Assembly (NCBI GenBank): GCA_022539475.1
Contig: VCMS01000246.1
Coordinates: forward strand, 1-64,000
Length of the DNA stretch: 64,000 bases
Reading direction: 5' to 3'
Source: Gracilaria domingensis
Lineage: Eukaryota; Rhodophyta; Florideophyceae; Gracilariales; Gracilariaceae
The translations under genes were made by a program, and so were the position numbers. This document shows positions 45,192 through 55,108 of the stretch, piece after piece. A model generated the notes under the pieces. That model was not told the DNA's origin. It did no database searches and worked only from the letters and a program-made list of their open reading frames with translations. Every line of letters begins with the position of its first letter. Position 1 is the first letter of the stretch.

Positions 45192-46698
45192 TTACGAACT
45201 AATTCGAGTGTCAAACTCTTGGTACTGTGGTTGTTGTGGACGGAAAAGCGATCGCTTGAACGTAGCTCTTCTATCGGAGTCTTTTCTTGTGAGTCTGGCG
45301 GGCCCTCTTCTCAGAAGGCTGAGTTCAGAATGCAAAAAGCTGTCGTCGTCAAGTAGTAGTTGTTCCGGGTCTGAGTCGCTGCCGTCGTCTGGATGGTTCA
45401 CGCTTTCCGCACCAAGGCGAGGAGAGCTAGATGATTTAAAGTCAACACCAGAACCCTATTCTGGAAAACGGAACCTGTTAGCCCTCCACGAACGTCGAGT
45501 TGGTACCGTATCGGGGTGGGGTCGGACTGAGAATTGATGAGTTTGATGATATGTGAGCGTCATTGTTGAGGAAGCTGGTGATGTTGCTGTGCAATCGAGA
45601 AGCATATAGGCACGCTGCATGGCCTGCAGCTTTGAAACGTCCATAGAGATGGAGAGTTGGGCATCAAGGGCGCCAAAGCGATTGGCCAAAAACCCAGCAT
45701 AAGCCGTGAGCACCGAATTCTCTGAGGAACGAGCCAAATTGTAGCACGCGAGATTCTAAATGACAATTAACAAAGTTTCTGAGTCGCTGAGCAATATAGA
45801 ATCAATGACATAGATATACACAAAGCGATGAGACTGCGATCGCATGGAGAGAAGATATTCGGGAACAAAGCGCATGAAAGAGCCTATTAATTCGTTTTGT
45901 TCGCGGCCGGTGGATGGAATGGAGGATAACCACGAGGAACGTTCCGAATGGTGGACGGTATGGCGTGAGACTTTGACCCGAAGGGGATGTGCAACTCTTT
46001 GGAAGAAATGACTCTTTGTGGTTTGCGATAAGCGATTCGAAAACGAAAATGCGGAGGACGCTCTCGAGTAGGATTTAGAAGTAGGCCAAAACACCTCCGA
46101 CGGCTCAAAGACGGATCCCCACTTGGCTTGCGCACCCGAGAGTAGCTGCCTCCTCTCGCCGTCTATAACGCGCATATCCGGCAAAACAGCCTCATCCGAG
46201 GGGCCCAACAGCAAAGCCAGCGTAGAGTAAAAAGCGCCGAAGGCGAACGCGAGGGCCATGTATTGTGTACATGTTCTTGATGGCGTTCCGAAGCTGGATC
46301 GGCAGCCAGGGCGGGCACGATGCAACGGCTTGGACGAAGTTACACGTGACCGCATCTTTGGTGCATAGCGACGACGCGGAGGAGGGTTGAGCGGCGTGCG
46401 GGTGTATGTTGACGTGCACGAGAAGATTATGAAGCGGTTGCGACAGGGGCAGCGCTGCAAGCGGGGCTAGCAGCCAGGAAAAGGCGTTCTGCGCTGGCTG
46501 ATAGTGCGAGAGATACAGGGTGGGAGAGCACGTTAGAGGAACGGGTGACAGCAGCAGGCGGCACAGCTGGTGCATGGAGGCGAAGCGCGGGAAGTAGTGG
46601 TACTAGGTGGCCTGGTGCAGGGACTTTTCAAAGCGCAGGGTGTTGTGCAAGTTTTCTCCATGGCGCAGGAAGTTGTCGTCGGAAAGCAATGAGGACAT
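45192..46698 (-). pseudogene. Multi-pass membrane protein gene, about 500 aa, broken; possibly TMEM135-like
   Basis: ATG at 46698 (MSSLLSDDNFLRHGENLHNT) lies at the same place in the duplicated promoter as the gene at 43804. The frame continues past a TAG at 46603 into NAFSWLLAPLAALPLSQPLH (membrane segment), then a Cys patch (CTKDAVTCNFVQAVASCPPW) and, after one frameshift near 46262, MALAFAFGAFYSTLALLLG (membrane segment). The same frame is then followed through stops at 45756 and 45456 to a Ser/Asp-rich end (DDGSDSDPEQLLLDDDSF) at 45192. Length, paired membrane segments and the C-x5-C patch before a membrane segment loosely recall TMEM135-type peroxisomal membrane proteins, but this is weak. 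A decayed host gene is the safer description. Confidence 0.48.
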
Positions 46699-47232
46699 GG
46701 AAGGCGAGAAGCTAGCGCGGGACGGCGCCGTCTGCAGCCACTTAGAGCTCTCCAAGCCGGTCGCCCGGCGCACGGCGCGGAGAGGCGCAGCATATGTAGT
46801 GCGCCAATGGAGTGCACGGTGCAGCGCAGCGACGCAGCACAAGTGATGCGGCGGGCTGCCTATAATAGCGGGCGGCGCGGCGAAGCCGGAGGGCGCACCG
46901 CACAAGCGCGGGCGACGCAACGGCAGTGAAACGGCACGGCAGCGCCGCGTGGTGCGCGCAGTCCGACAGCGCGCGCGCCACTTTAAAGCGCGCATCACAA
47001 TCGGCGCCCCCGGAGCGGCACGTGCGCAGGGGAAGCGGAATAGAACAGTGCCTCTTAGACCGCGCCTCGCGCGGGCATGTTTTCGCCACACGCACGTTTC
47101 AAATTCCGCGAGACAAAGGTAATCAAGATTTCGTCATACCTCAACGCTCCCGTCTCTTGCCCTGCTAACAGCCGTTCTTTACTGTAATGGCGCGAACTCC
47201 CTCCCCTCCCCAAATTCCCCGTGCTCACGACA
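46640..47232 (-). promoter_or_regulatory. Duplicated promoter/5' region, copy 2
   Basis: Counterpart of 43746-44340, with TATAATAG at 46861-46868, 163 bp from the ATG at 46698. Very GC-rich (runs of GCGCGC and CGGCGC). Its outer end is at the 3' end of the MDR transporter pseudogene. GC richness makes ORFs of no meaning open on both strands here. Confidence 0.62.
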
Positions 47233-48790
47233 TCGTTTTCTTCCCGCCACTCAGTTGGGTTTTCATCGGGTTCGCATACACCCCGTTCTCGATTCGTAGC
47301 AGCTCTTCGTGTGGTCTGATCTCCACGATCTTGGCACGTCCCACCACTGCAATTGCGTCCGCGTCCTTCACCGTAGACAACCGGTACGCCACGGCAATCG
47401 TCGTACGCCCCTTCCCCACCCGATCCAGTTACTTCTGAAGAACGTGCTCGGAAACCGCGTCCAGTGCTGACGTCGCCTCGTCCAGCACCAGAATTCTCGG
47501 CTCTCGTACGAAGGCATATGCGATCGCCACCCGTTGACGCTGTCCTCCAGACAGCTGGCTACCCCGCGCCCCCACCACAGTATCGTACCCGTCCTCTCGT
47601 TCTGTAATGAACGAATGAGCATTGGCTGTTTTGGCTGCTTCAGCGATCATCTCGTCCGTTACGGGCGTTTCCTTAACGTAGTCCAGTCCGTATGAAATGT
47701 TGTCCCGAACGGATCGGTTGAACAGATCGGGTTCCTGCGCAACCAGGCCTACATTTTTCCGTACCCATTTCACGTCGTGCTCCACATTTTGTGAGTGCCG
47801 TTTGTCTTTAGACTTCCACTGCGCACATCGTAGAACCGCTCCACCAAGCTCACTACTGTACTCTTTTCAGACCCACTCGCACCCATCAGCGCAAGCGCCT
47901 GCCCACTCTTCACTTCCACACACATGGCGCGAATCAGAACAATGTTCGGTGGGGTTGGATCCTCAAAGAAAGCCTTTTCCAAACTCACGTCTCCATTGAT
48001 CTTCTTCTTAAAGTTCACATCCCAAGTTGGATCAATCAATAACTCACGATCCAACAGTCTGCACATTTTCGTAGCTGCAATCTTCGACTTGCCCTAATCA
48101 GGCATAGTGCTCGACAGGTTCCCAAGCATTAATCCACCAAACAGTAGACCAGTAACCGCCTTCATCAAGTTAGCGAAATCACAGAACCCATCTCGCACAA
48201 ATATTGAACCCAAGCAAAAGCTCACGGCTCAAAGCACCTGAGCCAAAAACTCCGATACACCAAAGGCAATGCCAGCTTTAAACGCCGTTCGCCTTCCGTT
48301 GCCAATCGTTATGTCCACTTCCTCGCTGTACTTGTTCAGGAACACATCTTTTGCACCGATAGATGTCACGGTTTCAAACTTATCGACCGCTTCGGAAGCC
48401 ACCGTCCCCGCCGCTGCATATCGAGTCTCGCAGTCGGCATCGAATCCAATCCTCATTTTCAGTTGAACAATTTGTGCCACAGCACCCAACGGGAACACAA
48501 GAGTCACAACAAGCGCAACTCGCCAGCACGCACTGTACGCGATTAAGAATCCTGTGAGCACAATGCTAAGACCGAATGCAAACGAGCCGAGAACGTCTCG
48601 TGTAATTCCCTTCACCTGCGTTGCTTCGGTTGCGAAACGAGTGGAGAGAGCTCCAAGCGAGTTCTGTTTCATATAACAGAAGCCCATTTCCTGATTCCAA
48701 AGCGCTCAGAACGAAGCTCGTCGAAGCTTATACGTCATGCGTTCCCCATTAATGAGCAGAAAGAAGACGTGTGCGGTATAAGGTTTAGAG
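47225..48790 (-). pseudogene. MDR-type (ABCB) ABC transporter, C-terminal half only, broken
   Basis: TMD2 and NBD2 of a P-glycoprotein-like exporter; the N-terminal half is absent. TMD2 (about 48790-48100) includes NGERMTYKLRRASF, GALSTRFATEATQVKGITRD and VASEAVDKFETVTSIGAKDV. NBD2 follows: Walker A is [13 protein letters not shown] (Glu replaces the Gly before Lys), then [20 protein letters not shown], signature [20 protein letters not shown], Walker [17 protein letters not shown], and a switch region AVAYRLSTVKDADAIAVV where Tyr replaces His. The frame is constant except for one shift near 47790, with stops at about 48703 (TGA), 48229 (TGA), 48095 (TAG) and 47429 (TAA). Two invariant residues are lost, so this is genuine decay rather than only sequencing error. 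It ends QLSGGKKTMS at 47225. Confidence 0.9.
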
Positions 48791-49702
48791 GCCCAGGCAA
48801 GGTTGTAGAGTGTTCGAATGGGATCAATGCGACGGTCACGAAGTTCGTGAAGGAAATTTTTCCCCAATAAACAAGTTCCTACCATATTCGTACTATTAAG
48901 CAGTTCAAATCCGCACAGGTATGGACGAGTGCTACAACGTTCACCGTTGAAACTCGAAAATGTTTTGAAGACCGGGGTAGGTTGCTAAGCCATACATGTC
49001 CGAAGTATTATGTTGCTGCTAAGTTTCAAAGATTTGAAGAGAGCGATGATGAATATGGATATTTATGGCTCTCTCAATCAAGTGGGGATCAGCGTTCCAG
49101 AACATCCGTGGATGTGTTATACGGAGGTATTCAAAATGATACGAAGTTGAAGTCGTTCTTGTTCACGAAGGCCGAAACTGGGTTTTGCATCCTGGATTCT
49201 TAGGGTTAGATTGGTCTTACGGATGCACTTATGATGATTACCTTGATATTCTATATACGAAGGACTGAAGAAGATCGGACACGGCCATAGAGCCCTCAAA
49301 CTGCGTGTAGAAGCCCATTGGATTCATAGGGATTGCCAAACGTCGCTGTTTTCGAGAAAATCATAGACGAGACCACGTTCCGGTACCAAAAAGAGTTCAA
49401 TTGCCACTCGCAGAATTCTCAAGCCAGGTCGGGAGTGATGCTTTCCAGATCTGGATTTCCGGAAATATACTTCTCGATATAGTCGACGTTGATTGAGAGA
49501 ACAAGCGATCCCAAATTTTACCCCATACAATAGCGTACGACTATGAAGACAATCTTAGCGAAGCAGTAAAGGAGATATGAAGGTTTTGAAATGGTTTTGC
49601 GATACAGCAAGTCTTCGTTTTTTATGTTCAACCGTAGCATATCACATCATTTCAAACGATTTTCAAGAAATTTTGGGCAACTTTGTCATCCCAAAAGTAC
49701 AA
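48791..49702. other. No recognised gene; one open plus-strand frame
   Basis: Plus 48869-49203 is open for 111 codons (SAQVWTSATTFTVETRKCFE, then AAKFQRFEESDDEYGYLWLS) without an early ATG, so it could be an exon or fragment; no family is recognised. Minus 49530-49324 (68 aa) has no motif. Confidence 0.33.
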
Positions 49703-49963
49703 TCAGACTAGGACAAACACCCGATAATCTTCAGACCCTACTGAGGTTACGATAGAGTCAGGCAGGCTTAGAGTGTCCGAACTTCTGAAGTTGGAGAGAT
49801 AATCACAGGGACCCGTCCGTGCTGAGAGGCAAAGTTGCGGTGCGGATGAACCATTTACCTCGGCCATGCCAAGGAGGAGATGAGAGCAACCAATGAATTC
49901 AAGCGCGGGCTTTTCAAACGCGTGTTCATCGGCTACTTTTGATATATCAAAGTGAGCGGATGC
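49703..49963 (-). CDS. Hypothetical small ORF, 87 aa, with a Harbinger-type MITE at its 5' end
   Basis: Starts ATG at 49963, MASAHFDISKVADEHAFEKP, then GCSHLLLGMAEVNGSSAPQL and a stop at 49703. Mixed, soluble composition; no motif. The MITE at 49969-50217 begins 6 bp upstream, so the natural promoter or an upstream exon has been displaced. The frame is open into the MITE, but that part is repeat sequence. It may be a fragment of a larger gene. Confidence 0.3.
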   Translation of the reverse strand, partial: ASAHFDISKVADEHAFEKPALEFIGCSHLLLGMAEVNGSSAPQLCLSARTGPCDYLSNFRSSDTLSLPDSIVTSVGSEDYRVFVLV

Positions 49964-49968
49964 CATCA

Positions 49969-50217
49969 CCCAAGCAAAACTCGTTAAGAGAAAACTAAAC
50001 GAGTTTTCAGTATACTTGCTGACACGACGACTGGTGTAGGGAGGTAATATGACCAACGTCATTGAAAAATAAGTAAGTTATTGTTTCACTGACATTTCCA
50101 TGGGTGTGATATTTTGAAAGAATTACATTCCTCGCGAGTGCCCTTACATTTTATTGAAAGGCATCAATTTCATTTACCGCCGCATGATGATTCAATGACA
50201 AATGGTTTTGCAAGGGG
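49969..50217 (+). mobile_element. Harbinger-type MITE, family B, copy 1
   Basis: About 249 bp, ends CCCAAGCAAAAC... and ...GTTTTGCAAGGG (inverted). Core words shared by the family: ATGACCAACGTCATTGAA, TTTCACTGACATTTCCATG, GTGCCCTTACATTTTATTGA and CATTTACCGCCGCATGATGA. No matching target duplication seen for this copy. It forms a large inverted repeat with copy 2. Confidence 0.82.
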
Positions 50218-50392
50218 AATGGTGATCAAAAACTTTCAGGCAACGCCACGAAGTGAAACCGCTCGATTTTCGAGAACTGCTCGCGCATCTGAGTTGCCAC
50301 AGGTGCCGTAGACGCTGTATGATACCGAAAGAACCAATCTTGGATCAGGATCGGAATTTTCGAAGAGCCCACAAATGGTTGGTGAGCGCTTA

Positions 50393-50640
50393 CTCCAGCA
50401 AATCCCATTGTCATTGAATCATCATGCGGTGGTAGATGAAATTGATTCCTTTCAATAAAATGTAAGGGCACTTTCGAGGAAATTAATTTTTTCAAAAAAT
50501 CACACTCATGGAAATGTCAGTGAAAAAAAAACGTACTTATTTTTCAATGACGTTGGTCATATTACCTTACTACACCAGTCACCTTTTCTGCAAGTCTACT
50601 GAAAACCCTTTTAGTTTTCCCTTAACGAGTTTTGCCTGGG
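50393..50640 (-). mobile_element. Harbinger-type MITE, family B, copy 2 (inverted)
   Basis: 248 bp in the opposite orientation to copy 1, close to 90% alike by eye. Flanked by TTA on both sides (50390-50392, 50641-50643), the usual 3-bp target duplication of PIF/Harbinger elements. Confidence 0.85.
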
Positions 50641-50642
50641 TT

Positions 50643-52265
50643 ATGGAAGTTGTTAGCGTTGCTGTGCGTTGTTACCAAAATCAAACAGCTCCAAGAAGGA
50701 GGTCAACCGACAGAAACTTGAGTTGTTTATGTCCCCACAAATTTGATACACTACAGGGTTTTCCAGTGATGCCTCCTGAGAGAACTCCTGAATTACGCCG
50801 ACCGGGTCTCCGTTTTCGTTAGTTTCACTTGGTAATTTCGCGCGAACCTTCATGTCGACTAACATGTTGTGCAAGATTACACAATCCTGGCTGATAAGAA
50901 CAATTTTCTCTTCACTTCAATCGAGTATCTCGTGTTTCAGTGTCTTAAAGCGGCATTAGAGGCAACCGAAAAAGTGTTCGATACTTTTTTCGTGGTCCTT
51001 GTTGCGCTTTGATCATCGTGCTTTCCGCTCGTTCACTGGTGCATGATTTGAAACTAAGAATACTGCCCATGGAGGGTAAATTCCGTTTACGGGGTAATAG
51101 AGCAGTCCATGACGAACAGAGCCATGAACTTCATAGCCTTCCGGCAGAATCATCCTTCGGTTTCTAAACAGAACGTCAATATATAGTGGGCCGTTACCCG
51201 TTACAGTGAGGCCGTTGTTTGTACCGCATCATCCCGCAAAGCAGTGAAAAGTTCTTGTAGTACAAGTGCATGCAATCAATGCCACCAATGCATCCAGGAA
51301 ATCCAGCCTCCCCAGACAAACGTTTTGAATGAAAGGTAAATAGTTTTCATCAGATGTGCAAATAAGAGTGATTCTGTGGTAAGTATAACATGACCAACGT
51401 CATGGAGTCGTAAGAAAAGGTCCGAATCACTGATATTTTCATGAGTATGATTTTTTTAAAAAATTCAATACCTCGAAAGTGCCCTAAAGGTTTTATTGAG
51501 AGGCGTCAATGTCATTTACCGCCGCATGGTGATTAAATGACAATGGGTTTCGCTAGGGCTCTTTGTACTGCTTTTCGATAGAACGAAGCTCATGAAGTGT
51601 TGGTTCGCGGTTGACGTATATAGGTCCAAACCCATTAAAAACATTCTGAGGCACCATTTGAAAGTAGTACTGCTGACTTTCCGAAGACATCTTCACCATG
51701 TCGTCCATTTGATGGAACGAAACACCTGTTGCTAATTTTCGTAGCGTGCTGAGAATCTTCTGGTGTGATGAATGGCCTGAACCACCTCCACCATTTACTC
51801 GTTGCTGCAGTCGTGGTTCACAGTGTAAAATTCGTTGTCAAGTATCCAGGACAGTGTAATAGGTATGCGAAACGTTTGGCGAAAGAGAGACGCTGCATAC
51901 ACTGTGTTGGTACTCAGATAGTTCGAAAACGAATCGCAATCTCCTCGAAGGGCTGTTGCAGTCAATGACTGACGCCCAGTGTATTGTGTATTAGAACTAA
52001 TTACGATGGGAAGTACTGCTTTGAGAGCTGCCATATTGCGTGTGGCACCTTGCTCTTCCGTGTCACTTAATGTGATACGGTCGTCTTCAGAAGAGCTCTC
52101 GATCATTCTGGAGAAAGCGTAGGCACGAGAGGTGCTGCGAAAGAAGACGAGCAGTGTGCATGATCTCCGCATATGAAAGTATTCTGGCAACACGTCGGCG
52201 CCTCGTTTTGGCCATCCAGACGTTGATAGGGGTGCGCACTGGCGGCTAAACCAAATTTTACGCAA
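50643..52265 (-). pseudogene. PIF/Harbinger transposase relic
   Basis: DDE_Tnp_4-type transposase read on the minus strand. The N-terminal region (52265-51795) includes DDRITLSDTEEQGATRN and NTVYAASLFRQTFRIPI. After a frame change it continues LRKLATGVSFHQMDDMVKMS, FNGFGPIYVNREPTLHELRS, IEKQYKE (to about 51560). A MITE (51311-51558) then interrupts, and the catalytic part resumes GFPGCIGGIDCMHLYYKNFS (first Asp), RPTIYIDVLFRNRRM, NGIYPPWAVFLVSNHAPVNE and SIEHFFGCLKCRFKTLKHEI (the D/E-x-x-F region), ending near 50650. Several further stops and frame changes. The order and wording match PIF/Harbinger transposases well; the second (Myb-like) protein of such elements is not clearly present. Confidence 0.85.
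51311..51558 (+). mobile_element. Harbinger-type MITE, family B, copy 3, inside the Harbinger transposase
   Basis: 248 bp, ends CCCAGACAAACG and CGCTAGGG, flanked by CTC on both sides (51308-51310, 51559-51561). Removing it would bring the transposase segments KQYKE and AGFPGC together, so it inserted into the transposase gene. Confidence 0.85.
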
Positions 52266-52405
52266 ATGGGCTGTTTAGAACTTCGCTTTCGGTTTCTTTA
52301 TAGAGTTCTCTTGTACTAGAAAAGTTCAATTTGAAGAATCAGATGCTCAGTTCAACCGGGTTGCTTTTGAAGGGCCTGAAACGAGCCTTTACAATGTTGC
52401 ATCCA
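52266..52405. other. Upstream flank of the Harbinger transposase
   Basis: Short non-coding stretch between the transposase N-terminus and MITE copy 4; presumably the 5' end of the autonomous element, but no TIR was matched here. Confidence 0.35.
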
Positions 52406-52654
52406 CCCAGGCAAAACGTTTTAAAAGAAAAGTCACAGGGTTCTCATTGCAATTACACTGAAAAGGACTTGTGTAGACAGTAAAATATGACCAACACCTT
52501 TGAATGGTGAGCAAGAGTTTTCTTCACTGATGTTTCTTTGAGTGTGATTTTTTGAAAAAGTCAACTTCGTCGAATGTACCCTGAAATTTTAATGAGAGGC
52601 GCCGATTTCATTTACCGCCTCATGATTGCTAGATGACAATGGGTTTGACTAGGG
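52406..52654 (+). mobile_element. Harbinger-type MITE, family B, copy 4
   Basis: 249 bp, ends CCCAGGCAAAACG and GTTTGACTAGGG, flanked by CCA on both sides (52403-52405, 52655-52657). Carries the family words ATGACCAACACCTTTGAA and CATTTACCGCCTCATGAT. Confidence 0.83.
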
Positions 52655-52801
52655 CCACTGCATAGCTCGTGCGACTCTTCCTCATTGGAATGGTGCAGAC
52701 ACGACTTGTGATGATATCCCGGAGTTGTAGCCGCTATGTATTTGCTTGGGAAAAGATCAGCTTTATTTACATCCATCTCAAGTTCGGTTAAACGCCATTG
52801 C

Positions 52802-53027
52802 CACAGGGAAAACCTTTTAAAGCAAAAGTCATAAGGTTCTCATTATATTTGCATTGAAAAGAACTCCTGTAGTAAGTGAAGCATGACGAACTTCATTGAA
52901 TGGTAAGCACGGGTTTTCTTTGCTGATGCTCCCATGAGTGTGATTGAAGTGCCCCAAAATTTTAATGAGAGACTTTGATTTCATTTACGGCCTCATGATT
53001 ATCAAATGACAACGTGATTTGTTAGGG
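52802..53027 (+). mobile_element. Harbinger-type MITE, family B, copy 5
   Basis: 226 bp, ends CACAGGGAAAACC and GATTTGTTAGGG, flanked by TGC on both sides (52799-52801, 53028-53030). About 20 bp shorter than the others because the AT-rich middle is missing. Confidence 0.78.
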
Positions 53028-53030
53028 TGC

Positions 53031-54188
53031 ACCGAGCGCATTAGGCGTCTGTGTCTACGTTATTGTCCATTAAGACCTCACGTGGTAGACTAAGATGCAG
53101 TTCTTGCTGAATTTCCAATCAAAATGCATCAGAAGGCTCTTGTACCACTCGGATCACACTCATGCTGTCTGTATGCATTTGAGGTCTATATTTACTGAGA
53201 ATTCGATTTCGCTCTTCCCAGTTTCTGGATCTCAATTCTGCTCTACTGCAACATGCAGACCTTCTTCCTCTCAGTCGCTACTCAAGTTCCTTAAAGAGGA
53301 AATGCAATCGCTTTCTCACTTACATTTGGACTCTTGGCGACCAATGTTTCCAACTCAGATTGCCATCTTCTTGCTTTCCAATGACTCCAGTACCCCTGCG
53401 AGGTTTTGAAGTGAAAAGCGATGACGGTATAAGGTAAAAAGAAGAAACGACATAGAAATTCTGTCGACAAAATTTATCAAAGGAAACAAAGCCTTTTAAA
53501 CACAGGCTCTTGAAGGACCCATCATCAATGCCGTTAATATGGAAGTCGCAACCACTTCTTCGGTGCATCTCTGTTGTTATTTTTTTTCCGGTAGAGAGCG
53601 ATCATACATCAAAACTTTCGTATGAACATCTCTCTTATCATGTTTGAACTTGAAAAAGCATTTTATGTCTTCGTCTTGTGACAAATTTGCCGCATAATAC
53701 TATGACAACATGGGATGATCTCGTAGACATCGGTACGGGCGAGCATTTTGAAAAACCCTTTATACTGGTTTTGATCACCTTTGCCCTTACTGGTGGCAAC
53801 ATACTAAATACAAACCTTTGGGAGTTTCTTTTTCTTGTGTCGATACAAGATTGAAGACATTTCTGCTCTTCGAAATTTTCGTTTTTGATATCGTCTTTAA
53901 GCATTCTTGATTACTCTTTCATCATGTCTGGAACGTTAGGATCGAACTCTCTCCACGTTTCAAAGCCTTTAGTTGAACGCAAGCAATAAAGTACCGCTAA
54001 ATGTCCTCAGCGGTGTGCTTGAAAGTAGTAATCGAGCACACTGGCATATGGTGCTCTCAGCATTACCCTAACAGCTCGAAATAAACACATAGTGTACTTC
54101 TCAGAAAAAAGTTTTCTACTGGAACTTCCCTAAATCGAATGAATGCCATAAACTTGGCATTGTGAGTAACTATCTCTTCGAAGACCTC
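53031..54188. other. No recognised gene; weak minus-strand coding character
   Basis: Minus 53568-53320 and 53904-53638 are open; the latter has helical, Lys/Glu-rich parts (MLKDDIKNENFEEQKCLQSC). They could be worn parts of a Harbinger second ORF, but no motif supports that. Confidence 0.3.
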
Positions 54189-55108
54189 TTCTGACCTTTG
54201 GTGACGAAATTGTGCTCTACACTTCATTCTTCGAATATTGAACTACTCCTTGGAACACTGTAGTGCAGCGCTCACATATGAGGCTTTCGGCTGGACTTAG
54301 TCATATTTTCCGTTCACGGGTTTGCCTGGTACACACCAGTATATGACTAGTAATTTCTAGTGGTTGCCATCGAGATGGCTCGGACACCTGGGACACGGTG
54401 GAGCTGATGGGAGGTTGACCACTACACGTGAGAGTTTTGCCACACTTAGTGAAGGTTTTAGTTAATATTATTTATTAATTTAAGGAGCGCACTACTTCAC
54501 GCGCCGGCGTGGCCGTAGGCGCGCCCAGTAAAGCTCCCTAACCAGGGTTACCCTAATGTGGCCTTGGCTCTAGACATTCACGCCTTCGACTGTGCTTCAC
54601 TCCACCCTAGGAGAGACTCCCCCTTAGGTATGGTACGCCTATCCCCGTGCGTCACCTAAAGGAACCCAATTGTGGGAGTGTTTACTGCTTTTGTCCCGTT
54701 CGCCCCAGTATAGGGAAGCCCGGGCCGCGCGCCGTATCCTTTCCCCTTTTTCTTTCAAGGCCACCGCACTGGCGGGGGTGCCTCTTCCTTTTTCCCCCTT
54801 TTCTCACTTCCTGGTAGCGATCCTCTAGAGAGGTACATCCCGCACACGTGGATCGCTTTCTTGCTCAACTCCCTACGCCCGTCGTGACGGTTTGGCCCCG
54901 GTCCTACACCCGGCTCGTTGTGCTCTTCCAGAGATGCTCTGTTTGCTGACTGGGAATCTCCCTCCAAGGAAGGAGATCCCGAAAGTTTTCGAGGTGTGTT
55001 TCCCGCTCACGGGCATTGCACTACAAACAACTCATCCGACCTTTGGCAGAGTAGTTCTCCTCCGTACTCTATTTGTTGAATATAGAACTACTTCCTGGAA
55101 CACTTCGT
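54189..55108. repeat. GC-rich block bracketed by imperfect direct repeats
   Basis: A ~72-bp direct repeat at 54189-54262 and 55037-55108 (shared GACCTTTGG, then GAATAT.GAACTACT...TGGAACACT) brackets about 0.77 kb whose middle (54480-54960) is clearly more GC-rich than its AT-rich surroundings and has no credible ORF. It may be an LTR-type or SINE-like insertion, or a segment between duplicated flanks; no family is recognised. Confidence 0.5.

Noticed and set aside
46603-47168. Long ORFs on both strands (for example minus 47091-46603 and plus 46926-47168)
   Set aside because: They lie in the very GC-rich duplicated promoter; only the segment from the ATG at 46698 matches a real start shared with the other copy.
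49703-50062. 119-aa minus-strand ORF
   Set aside because: Its first third is read from inside a MITE; only the part from the ATG at 49963 was kept as a weak candidate.
50226-50822. ORFs at minus 50495-50226 and plus 50508-50822
   Set aside because: Both are read from the inverted MITE copy and the antisense of the Harbinger transposase.
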